From Candidatus Hydrogenedentes bacterium CG07_land_8_20_14_0_80_42_17 (GTDB lineage Bacteria > UBA8481), in assembly GCA_002780065.1 (NCBI GenBank), contig PEWQ01000062.1:1-9875 (forward strand): DNA of 9,875 nucleotides, written 5' to 3'. Below the pieces are notes generated by a model. It saw nothing but the letters and a program-made list of their open reading frames with translations, was not told the DNA's origin and did not search any database. Positions within the stretch are counted from its first letter, which is position 1, and each line of letters opens with the position of its first letter. Below, piece after piece: positions 1-6,714 of this stretch. The position numbers were made by a program, and so were the translations under genes.

Positions 1-1
1 C

Positions 2-172
2 CCGGTATTTGTCGAATATGCCTTTTATCAGAGACTTCCACCGGGCATATTTATGAAACTCATCGAGACAAACATACTTTTCCCTGAGAAAATCTCTCTT
101 GAGTATTATTCCATTGTTTTTTTTAAATTTCTAATGATAATATTTGCATGCAAAAAAAAATTGACCTCCTGA
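2..172 (+). CDS. 3' end of an unidentified protein (partial, left edge)
   Basis: One plus-strand frame is open from the left edge to a TGA at 170-172, giving about 56 residues. It overlaps the first 25 bp of the radical SAM gene in another frame. The peptide starts near PVFVEYAFYQRLPPGIFMKL and ends in a hydrophobic stretch, then CKKKLTS. The aromatic and basic YxxFYxxLPPG-like stretch resembles the C-terminal tails of some BchE-type radical SAM proteins, but that likeness is an impression and not a firm match. The other two plus frames close early. The stretch is short enough to be open by chance, so it may instead be the leader of the next gene. If real, it is an upstream member of the same operon as the radical SAM gene. 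Confidence 0.4.
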   Translation, partial: PVFVEYAFYQRLPPGIFMKLIETNILFPEKISLEYYSIVFFKFLMIIFACKKKLTS

Positions 173-1683
173 TTATCAGTCCAGGAAATGGAAAAATCAT
201 TTATCAGGAACTTGCATCTGAATACGCCGCTATCGAACCGCCGATCTGGGCAGGTCTATTGGCAAATTTCGCTCGTTCTCAAGGATTCAGTGTAGAAATT
301 ATTGATCAAGAGGCTCAAGGACTTTCAATCGATGAAATAGCCAAAAAAACTATCGAAATAAAACCAAGACTTACAGCTATAGTTGTTTACGGTCAACAGC
401 CTTCGGCTTCAACTCAGAATATGACAGTCTCCGAAGAGATCGCAAACTCGCTGAATGAAGATGCTCCCGATACAAAAACAATACTTATTGGCGGCCACGT
501 CTCTGCTCTTCCCGAAAGAACCCTCGACGAATGCAAAGCCGATTTTGTATGTCAAGGAGAAGGGCCATACACAATTAATGCTCTGCTTTCAATCCGAGAT
601 ATGACTGACGAATCAGAACTAAAAAAAGTTCCGGGACTTTGGTATAGGAATGAAAAGAAAAATATATTCTCATTTCCGGCAGATCTTGTTCCTCAGAATA
701 AACTTGCAACCACATTACCCGGAAATGCATGGGATTTGCTTCCTATGAATGTCTACCGAGCTCATAACTGGCACTGTTTTACTCACATTCAGAATAGAAA
801 GCCGTATGCCTCGATATATACGAGTCTTGGCTGTCCTTATCATTGTTCCTTCTGCTGTATCAATGCTCCATTTGGAAGATCCGGAATAAGGTATTGGGAT
901 CCGAATTTTGTAATAGAGCAACTTGATCTTCTTGCAAACAATTACAATATTCAAAACATAAAGATTGCAGACGAAATGTTTGTTTTGAACGAAGACCACG
1001 TTATGCGGTTATGCAATTTAATAATTGAACGAGGATATAAATTTAATTTCTGGGCTTACGCTCGTGTCGATTCAGTTAAAGATAAATTTCTTGAAAAATT
1101 AAAAAGCGCCGGATTCAACTGGCTATGCCTGGGAATTGAATCAGGAAGCAAACATGTCAGAGACGGAGTAGAAAAAGGAAGATTTGTGGAAGAAGATATT
1201 GTTAAGTCCGTATCTAAAATTAGAAACTCAGGCATATTTGTCATCGGCAACTACATTTTTGGTCTGCCGGATGATGATTACGATTCCATGCAGGCTACGC
1301 TCGATCTTGCAATAGAGCTGAATTGCGAAATGGCCAATTTTTATTCTGCAAGTGCGTATCCAGGCTCCAAGCTTTACGAAATCGCAATAGAAAAGGGATT
1401 GAAACTTCCTGGCAAATGGCAGGATTATTCACAGCATTCATTCGAGCAACTACCACTTCCTACCGAAAAAATTTCTGCTGGAGAAGTGCTCTCATTTCGT
1501 GACAAAGCATGGCAAGTGTATTTTACGAGTGATAGATATCTTGATATGATAGAAAAAATTTTTGGAATCGAGGTAGTCGAACACATAAAAAATTTGGCGA
1601 AAGTGACTCTCAAAAGACGTTATGCTGCACCACTAAAAAAAGAACCATGTTACAAACGCATAGAGAATGGAGTGATAAAATGA
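148..1683 (+). CDS. Cobalamin-binding radical SAM protein (BchE/P-methylase-like architecture)
   Basis: The 511-residue product is a full-length B12-dependent-type radical SAM enzyme, predicted to be cytoplasmic. Residues 1-150 form the Rossmann-like cobalamin-binding domain, with PPIWAGLLA near 31-39, GGHVSALPERTL at 115-126 and CQGEGP at 135-140. The radical SAM core follows. It has the CxxxCxxC cluster motif at C229, C233 and C236 inside TSLGCPYHCSFCCINAPFG, an ESGS SAM-binding motif at 331-334, and GNYIFGLPDD at 367-376. Cobalamin domains of this family usually lack the DxHxxG histidine motif, and it is absent here too. Relatives methylate or rearrange unactivated carbons; the substrate cannot be inferred. 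The ATG at 148 fits the usual N-terminus (KIDLLIISPGN), though no Shine-Dalgarno sequence is visible. The stop overlaps the ATG of the decayed transketolase, so the two were once coupled, suggesting an origin in a sugar or secondary-metabolite cluster. Confidence 0.9.
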   Translation: MQKKIDLLIISPGNGKIIYQELASEYAAIEPPIWAGLLANFARSQGFSVEIIDQEAQGLSIDEIAKKTIEIKPRLTAIVVYGQQPSASTQNMTVSEEIANSLNEDAPDTKTILIGGHVSALPERTLDECKADFVCQGEGPYTINALLSIRDMTDESELKKVPGLWYRNEKKNIFSFPADLVPQNKLATTLPGNAWDLLPMNVYRAHNWHCFTHIQNRKPYASIYTSLGCPYHCSFCCINAPFGRSGIRYWDPNFVIEQLDLLANNYNIQNIKIADEMFVLNEDHVMRLCNLIIERGYKFNFWAYARVDSVKDKFLEKLKSAGFNWLCLGIESGSKHVRDGVEKGRFVEEDIVKSVSKIRNSGIFVIGNYIFGLPDDDYDSMQATLDLAIELNCEMANFYSASAYPGSKLYEIAIEKGLKLPGKWQDYSQHSFEQLPLPTEKISAGEVLSFRDKAWQVYFTSDRYLDMIEKIFGIEVVEHIKNLAKVTLKRRYAAPLKKEPCYKRIENGVIK

Positions 1684-2155
1684 AAAAGAATAAATTTGCA
1701 AGATTCGAATCAGAAGCGCTTTGGGTTAGAAGAAAAGTCTTCTCAATGGGTCTGAAAGGGTCTGAGAGCTAAAAGCGGCCATATAACTTCGGCATTTTCT
1801 CAAGCCGAACTTCTTGTTGCGCTCTATCTTGGAAAGATAATTCGCTACAATCCCAAAAGACCTAAATGGGAAGGAAGAGATCGTTTCATTCTATCAAAAG
1901 GGCAAGGAGGAATAGGTTTGTATCCAGTACTCGCCCGCGCCGGTTTTTTCCCTGAATCTGATGCTTTCCGGAGGAATGGGTTCGATCTTCGCCAAACATT
2001 TCGTTGACAATCGAATAAATATTCCTCTTCTGAGAATCGGCCAGGGCGATAGATTTGTCTTCGATCTAGGCGGTCGAGAAGTTATATGGAAAAAATACGG
2101 GCTGGACGTAACTGGAATTACGAAAAAAATATTGAAATGGTGCAAAACTTTATAG
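1680..2155 (+). pseudogene. Transketolase remnant, frameshifted and internally deleted
   Basis: An ATG at 1680 overlaps the preceding stop, and its frame ends at TAA 1770-1772 after about 30 codons. Transketolase homology resumes at once in frame 1: SGHITSAFSQAELLVALYLG, then YNP, WEGRDRFILSKGQGG and AGFFPE (about 1774-1950). This is the start of the thiamine-diphosphate-binding N-terminal domain. Frame 1 stops at 2005-2007. From 1961 a third frame reads LSGGMGSIFAKHF, PLLRIGQGDRF and KKYGLDVTGI to TAG 2153-2155, which is the extreme C-terminal end of the transketolase C-terminal domain. Everything between, including the cofactor GDG motif and the pyrimidine domain, is missing. The invariant SKGH histidine is Q (codon 1903-1905). 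A functional enzyme needs about 600 residues, in one chain or as split N and C subunits; about 160 codons remain. Identity as a remnant is firm, but whether the parent was split or single-chain is unknown. Confidence 0.85.
1748..1767 (+). repeat. 10-bp tandem duplication causing the transketolase frameshift
   Basis: GGGTCTGAAA (1748-1757) is followed directly by GGGTCTGAGA (1758-1767), with nine of ten bases identical. Removing either copy joins the upstream frame (RRKVFSM) to the downstream frame (AKSGHITSAFS) as SMGL-R/K-AKSGH, the expected transketolase continuity. The duplication therefore explains the frame change and the premature TAA at 1770. Confidence 0.8.
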
Positions 2156-2178
2156 AGTTAGAAAAACTCTTTTTATTT
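2154..2178 (+). terminator. Possible weak rho-independent terminator
   Basis: AGAGTT (2154-2159) can pair with AACTCT (2165-2170) across a 5-base AGAAA loop, and is followed by TTTTATTT. The position directly after the transketolase remnant and before the OmpA-domain gene is right for a terminator closing the radical SAM transcript. The stem is only 6 bp and half A/T pairs, so efficiency is doubtful. Confidence 0.4.
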
Positions 2179-2233
2179 GAAGCAACGTGGAGTAAAATTC
2201 TCGCAAGATTAAGACATTGCAAAAATAAATTTT

Positions 2234-2240
2234 AGAAAGG
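2234..2240 (+). promoter_or_regulatory. Ribosome binding site of the OmpA-domain gene
   Basis: AGAAAGG ends 7 bases before the ATG at 2248 and is one of only two convincing Shine-Dalgarno sequences in the window. It fixes the start of this gene. No clear -35/-10 pair is visible in the 92 bp between the transketolase remnant and the ATG. Confidence 0.65.
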
Positions 2241-2247
2241 TTATGAA

Positions 2248-3348
2248 ATGAATAAATCTTTTTGGTCTACAGTTTCCGTAATTTTATTTATTATGGGATT
2301 AGCTCCTGCAATTTTAGCAGACACGATTCCGGACGAATGGCTTGTCTTCGCCGGTTCACCGCGTGAAGTCTACTTTCAAAGAGTTATTCGAGCCGCAGAA
2401 TTGCGTGGCGACATAGCAGGCGTTAATCATATGAAAGAATTGGCTGCGGCGCCACCTGCTATTCCGCCGGATCTAACCTCGGATATGAGCCGTTATTATC
2501 CTGACTTTGCCGCAACTTATAGTGAATTGCAGACTCGAGTAAAAGAAGCCATAACTTACAAAGAACACAAAGCTGTTGATCAGTGGCGGGTTGATGAAGC
2601 AGAAGCTGATTTACAGTTAGTGGCTTTCGAACTTCAAAAGGGGCAGAGAGCATCAACTTCATTTATGGAAAAATATCTGCACGACGCGGCATGGGCTCTT
2701 AATCATCATATCGTAGTTCAACTCCGTATTGCAAAACCGGCTCCGCCGCCACCTTCGCCTCTACCTCCTACAGCAGACATCACTGTAACTCCATCTCAGA
2801 TTTTGCGCGGCGATTGCGCTATGCTTACATGGCAGACAACGAACGCTACAGAGGCATTAATAAACAACGAAGCAGTCTCAACATCAGGCAGTCGCAAAGT
2901 CTGTCCTGAAGAGAACACAAATTATTTGTTGGTTGCTAACGGCCCCGGCGGAAGAGCTGATGATCAAGCAAATTTGATTGTGACTCTTCCTCCTCCGCAT
3001 CATTTCCGCATCCATTTCGATTTCGACGAATGGGCAATCCGCAATGATGCATTAGACACGATGAGCAAGATTGCAACTCTGATGCGCGAGTATCCTGAAA
3101 TGCAAATGACCGTAGAGGGTCATACAGATGCTAAAGGCACTGATGATTATAATATGTCGCTTGGTGAGCGCAGAGCAAAGTCAGTTCTCGACTATTTCTT
3201 GGCTCACTATGGTCTGGATCCTTCAAGGTTTTCTTTAATCTCTAAAGGTGAAAGTGAACCTCTAGTATCCAATGTAACCATTGACGGCAAAGATAATCCT
3301 GAAGGGCGCGCTTATAATCGTAGAGCAGAATTTATCGAAAAGAGATAA
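2248..3348 (+). CDS. Secreted OmpA/Pal-domain protein with Ig-like domain
   Basis: The 366-residue product has a signal peptide with a predicted cleavage at AILA-D (24/25). Residues 25-160 are a mostly helical region I do not recognise. A proline-rich linker (about 164-174) follows, then a beta-sandwich Ig-like module at about 176-246 (VTPSQILRGDCAMLTWQTTN through NGPGG). Its C190 and C219 could form a disulfide. Residues 252-366 are an OmpA C-terminal domain: IHFDFDEWAI, EGHTDAKGTDDYN at 290-302 with D294, and LGERRAKSVLDYF at 305-317. The Asp and Arg match those that bind diaminopimelate in peptidoglycan in OmpA and Pal. There is no lipobox Cys after the signal peptide, so unlike Pal it is not a lipoprotein, and no beta-barrel is seen; it should be a soluble periplasmic wall-binding protein. 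A TolB-like gene begins 29 bp downstream, echoing the Tol-Pal pairing. Confidence 0.88.
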   Translation: MNKSFWSTVSVILFIMGLAPAILADTIPDEWLVFAGSPREVYFQRVIRAAELRGDIAGVNHMKELAAAPPAIPPDLTSDMSRYYPDFAATYSELQTRVKEAITYKEHKAVDQWRVDEAEADLQLVAFELQKGQRASTSFMEKYLHDAAWALNHHIVVQLRIAKPAPPPPSPLPPTADITVTPSQILRGDCAMLTWQTTNATEALINNEAVSTSGSRKVCPEENTNYLLVANGPGGRADDQANLIVTLPPPHHFRIHFDFDEWAIRNDALDTMSKIATLMREYPEMQMTVEGHTDAKGTDDYNMSLGERRAKSVLDYFLAHYGLDPSRFSLISKGESEPLVSNVTIDGKDNPEGRAYNRRAEFIEKR

Positions 3349-3377
3349 AAAGAGATTTAGCGATTAATATTTTTCGA

Positions 3378-4307
3378 TTGTCATATCATAATCGACTAAG
3401 AGTAATCTGCTTAATTTTACTCTTTAGTTCAACGGCTAAAGTTGTATCAGCTAATGAGGAGAGGCTTTCAACGGCATTTGCATTTGTCCGCGCCAATGAA
3501 CTAGTGATCTATCGTCCTGATAGAAGAGATACTATTGTTCTCTCAAAAAACAGCAGTAAAAACTGGTGTCAGCCTATGTCTCCTATTTTTGTCGATGCTA
3601 AAGGAGAGACTGTGCTCTTTGTAGCACATCGCCTTGTGCGCCGTGGGACTCGTGAAGCCGTCAATATTGAAATTACCAATCTGTATCTATTCTGCCCGGA
3701 AGGCGTACAGCAATTAACAAAGTATGGAGGATTTACGATATCGCCCGATTATTCGCCGATCAATAATAGCATTGTCTTTGTCTCCAATCATCAATCGAGA
3801 CTGCGCAAACTAATTCCGCCTACAAATTCAATGCAGTTATATTTGAAAAAGGATCGATGGAATATTGCTAAATGTCTGACGCATACTTTAGGTGATAAAT
3901 ATAATCCTCAATGGTCTCCTGACGGAAAAAAAATAGCCTTCGCATGGATGAAAGAAGACAGACTTGGTATTTATATTTTAGAGGAAGCTACAGTTCGAAT
4001 CATTAAAGTAGTTTCAGCCGGAAACTATCCGACATGGCAACCGGACGGCAAAGCGATTGCATTTTCTCGAAACGGAAAGATATTTGTAATTGATATCAAC
4101 GATAGTGGTGCAGTGTCTGAACCCAAACAGCTTCTGCCGGACTTTGCCGGTTATTGTTCTTTTCTTCGCTGGACAAAAGCCGGACTGCTCTTTCAATGGG
4201 CGCATGGTCGGGAACAAGGAATTTCACTCTTTACTCCGGAAACAGGTCAAGCTCAAATTCTTGCATCCGGTTCAAAAGAATTTGGAGGTTCTGACCTGGC
4301 AGACTAA
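3378..4307 (+). CDS. TolB-like beta-propeller protein, periplasmic
   Basis: The 309-residue product has a hydrophobic signal sequence (RLRVICLILLFSSTAKVVSA, cleavage probably after residue 25) followed by WD40-like PD40 beta-propeller blades. The clearest are at 119-137 (FTISPDYSPINNSIVFVSN), 176-190 (NPQWSPDGKKIAFAW) and 217-239 (YPTWQPDGKAIAFS onward), each with the TolB-type W/Y-SPDG-K-IAF core. It is shorter than classical TolB (about 430 residues), and I cannot see the separate N-terminal domain TolB carries, so tolB orthology is not claimed. The start is a TTG at 3378, chosen because it gives a complete signal peptide; no good Shine-Dalgarno sequence precedes it and no ATG is available upstream in frame. 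The close position after an OmpA/Pal-domain gene suggests that the two proteins interact, as TolB and Pal do. Confidence 0.8.
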   Translation: MSYHNRLRVICLILLFSSTAKVVSANEERLSTAFAFVRANELVIYRPDRRDTIVLSKNSSKNWCQPMSPIFVDAKGETVLFVAHRLVRRGTREAVNIEITNLYLFCPEGVQQLTKYGGFTISPDYSPINNSIVFVSNHQSRLRKLIPPTNSMQLYLKKDRWNIAKCLTHTLGDKYNPQWSPDGKKIAFAWMKEDRLGIYILEEATVRIIKVVSAGNYPTWQPDGKAIAFSRNGKIFVIDINDSGAVSEPKQLLPDFAGYCSFLRWTKAGLLFQWAHGREQGISLFTPETGQAQILASGSKEFGGSDLAD

Positions 4308-4372
4308 AAAGAAGTAAGAAAATTTAAGAAACTTCATTTGCCAGAATTGCTCCATCATTCTATTATTCTTCT

Positions 4373-6046
4373 ATGAAAAAAACTCATGTTATTATCATTT
4401 TACTGGTATTGGCCGCGGTCGTTGTCGGAGCTATAGTATTTTATTCTTTCTTCAGCAAAGAAAAGATACTGCCGAATCCACGTTCTCTAGTTCCGGCATC
4501 TACAGATCTCTACGCTGAGACTGCGTCTCTCGACGAAATAAACAAAGTGCTCGCAGATATATCGTCAGTCGTTCAAGTGCCTGTTTCACTTTCTAATATG
4601 CTTTCTTCGGTCGAACTGCCGATTCTTGCCGATCCTATCGGCGGCGGAGTCGACACAGGGCGGCCATTAGGGTTCACTGCAAAGATCTCGATGACTGAAG
4701 GAAATAGTTCTGCAGCATTCATTCCGATATCTAATATCGAACTCGCGGCAAAATCTCTCAAGATAGATTTGAAAGGGATTCGCAATGGAGTCGTCACGAG
4801 CGGAAAATACTCCTTCACTTTCAAAAATAGTTACTTAATTATTTCTGAAAATCCCAAAATTTTAACAGACCTTCTCGCGCTTAAAAAACTAGGCATCGAA
4901 ATTTCCGAAAGAAAAGCAGGTTCATTAGTAAATGTTACAGTTACAAAAAATCTAATTCGCCAAGCAGATTCTCAACTTGCCGAATTTGAAAAAGCCGCTC
5001 CTCAAGGCGCTAAAATCGGGATTAGGCTCGCAAAGAGAATAATCGAAGACTTAAATAGTCTCAGCACTGATTTTGTCTGGAACAATGACGGTTTGAATTT
5101 ATCAACTAATTTTCAATTCCGATCAGAATCTCTCTTTCCAAAGATTCTTAAAACAGAGGACAAGCTCGTTTTTCTTGATTCTTTGCCTTCGGCGGCTTGC
5201 ATTTCTGGTTTGAGTATGAATGAAGAGCCAAGCAAAAAACTTACAATGGAGTTTATTGATATTGTTAAGGATTTATTCGATATCGACAGCGGTTCTGAAA
5301 AGATTTTGCAAAGCTCAATGGACCTTTTCAGCGGTGAGATTGGCGCGGCAATAATTGAGATGAACGCGATGGATCCTTCAAAGATGAAGTTAGTCTCGGT
5401 TCAAGCGATTCCGGAGGGACGCGAAGACAATTATCTAAAAACAATTCTGTCTCTGCAAAAAGTGAGCACTGAATTGTGGAGTAAAATAATGAAAGGTGCG
5501 GGCCAGCCCGGCTCTACGATGGAGATCAAAGACCTTCCGATCGAAAATTACGGTGAGGTCGAGGTTCACTCGGTTTCGATCAATACATTCATGGATATTC
5601 CTATCCCGCCAGGCGCAGATTCAAAAACTATCGAACTCTTCGAGAAGATGCGGCATCAGACTGCAATCTCAAGATATGCTGTAGTAAAAAATATCAGCGG
5701 CAGATCACTCATGTTATCTGTAAGCGGTATGGATACCGGCATTCTTCTCAATGAAATAGCATTATTAAAAGGCGAGAATAAAAATATCGCTTCAACTAAC
5801 TCAAGCGTAACGAAAGTTATCAAGATGTTCGAACCTCAAATTGCAGGCTATCTTCTCTTCAATCCCATGTTCTTTTCCGGTTCCACAGAGTCAAAAGATC
5901 TTTTCGGTTTATCCGCAAAAGCAAAAGGAAATGTTATAGAGTTGAATTTTGTTGCTCCGAAAGAGCATATCAAAGGCCTGGCTGAGCGCATCAAAAGCAG
6001 TATGTTCGGAAACGGTGTAATCGGAAACGGGTTTGAGATGCATTGA
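4373..6046 (+). CDS. Membrane-anchored extracytoplasmic protein, DUF3352-like, ABC-transporter partner
   Basis: The 557-residue product has one N-terminal transmembrane anchor (residues 5-27, HVIIILLVLAAVVVGAIVFY) after MKK. The remainder is predicted to lie outside the cytoplasm. The stretch LPNPRSLVPASTDLYAETAS (33-52) and the alternating beta/alpha pattern afterwards recall DUF3352-type proteins, where an anchor precedes a P-x-x-x-xxxxP-x-x-x-D-x-Y-like motif; this is an impression, not a profile match. No catalytic motif, lipobox or coiled coil was recognised. The ATG at 4373 has no visible Shine-Dalgarno sequence. The TGA overlaps the TTG start of the ABC ATPase (TTGA at 6043-6046), which is strong evidence of co-translation with the transporter. 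It may be a substrate-capturing or periplasmic adaptor subunit, but it lacks the HlyD/MacA features of known adaptors. Function unknown. Confidence 0.75.
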   Translation: MKKTHVIIILLVLAAVVVGAIVFYSFFSKEKILPNPRSLVPASTDLYAETASLDEINKVLADISSVVQVPVSLSNMLSSVELPILADPIGGGVDTGRPLGFTAKISMTEGNSSAAFIPISNIELAAKSLKIDLKGIRNGVVTSGKYSFTFKNSYLIISENPKILTDLLALKKLGIEISERKAGSLVNVTVTKNLIRQADSQLAEFEKAAPQGAKIGIRLAKRIIEDLNSLSTDFVWNNDGLNLSTNFQFRSESLFPKILKTEDKLVFLDSLPSAACISGLSMNEEPSKKLTMEFIDIVKDLFDIDSGSEKILQSSMDLFSGEIGAAIIEMNAMDPSKMKLVSVQAIPEGREDNYLKTILSLQKVSTELWSKIMKGAGQPGSTMEIKDLPIENYGEVEVHSVSINTFMDIPIPPGADSKTIELFEKMRHQTAISRYAVVKNISGRSLMLSVSGMDTGILLNEIALLKGENKNIASTNSSVTKVIKMFEPQIAGYLLFNPMFFSGSTESKDLFGLSAKAKGNVIELNFVAPKEHIKGLAERIKSSMFGNGVIGNGFEMH

Positions 6047-6714
6047 AATTATCGTCAAATCCTGCGATAAAATTTGAAGCCGCCGTTGTAGATTATTCAG
6101 ATTTTAGACTCGGTCCGATCTCTTTAGAATTTAAAAGTAATCTCGCATGCATAGTTGGAAGATCCGGTTCAGGCAAAAGCACGTTGCTGTCTCTTGCTTC
6201 AGGAGTGCGGCCGCCTACATCAGGAAAAGTTTTTCATGTTGAAAAAAATATGTCGTCACTTTCAGAAAGAACACGTTCACTTTTAAGAATTTCGTTAATC
6301 TCATTTGCAGGTCAGCATCCGATTTTTCCTGAAGAAGAAACGATCGGGAATCATCTAACTTTTGTTTCAAAACTAAGACATGCAGAGAATAAAGAAGTCA
6401 AAACACTTCTTGAGCGATTCGGACTGTTCGATAAAGATAATAAATATCCATACGAACTTTCCGGCGGCGAACTTTCGAGAATAAATGTTCTTCGCGCTCT
6501 GATAGGCAGAACACAATTTGTAATTCTCGATGAGCCTACAGCTATGCTTGATAGAGAAAACGCAGACAGAACGATAGAAATAATTATTGCAGAAACTATA
6601 AAGCGCAAATTAATAATTGCAACGCATGACGAGTTGCTGATTCAGCATGCGAAAGAGTTCATCGAGCTTTCAGACGGAAAAGTATTTTTAAAAAGAAATA
6701 TTGATGTGTCATGA
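6043..6714 (+). CDS. ABC transporter ATP-binding protein (LolD/MacB type)
   Basis: This is a 223-residue complete nucleotide-binding domain of the usual length for LolD-like ATPases. It shows Walker A GRSGSGKST at 39-47, Q-loop glutamine Q91 in SFAGQHPIFPEEET, the ABC signature LSGGELSRI at 139-147, Walker B FVILDEPT at 159-166 with catalytic E164, the D-loop MLD at 168-170, and the switch histidine H195 in ATHDE. It should hydrolyse ATP at the inner face of the cytoplasmic membrane to drive the FtsX-type permease encoded next. The start is TTG at 6043, overlapping the preceding TGA by three bases; no in-frame ATG precedes Walker A, so a TTG start is needed. The stop overlaps the permease ATG (ATGA at 6711-6714). 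The substrate cannot be assigned. Confidence 0.92.
   Translation: MKLSSNPAIKFEAAVVDYSDFRLGPISLEFKSNLACIVGRSGSGKSTLLSLASGVRPPTSGKVFHVEKNMSSLSERTRSLLRISLISFAGQHPIFPEEETIGNHLTFVSKLRHAENKEVKTLLERFGLFDKDNKYPYELSGGELSRINVLRALIGRTQFVILDEPTAMLDRENADRTIEIIIAETIKRKLIIATHDELLIQHAKEFIELSDGKVFLKRNIDVS

Noticed and set aside
98-110. CTTGAGTATTATT also present at 8783-8795, both upstream of gene starts
   Set aside because: One shared 13-mer in about 10 kb of AT-rich sequence is expected by chance, and the spacing to the starts (148 and 8824) and the sequence around the copies differ.
1894-2145. An 83-codon minus-strand open frame over the transketolase remnant
   Set aside because: The opposite strand carries clear transketolase homology in this stretch, so the minus frame is a shadow.
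4308-4372. GAAGT/ACTTC inverted repeat between the propeller gene and the anchored-protein gene, as a possible terminator
   Set aside because: The stem is only about 5 bp with a long AT-rich loop and no T-run follows.
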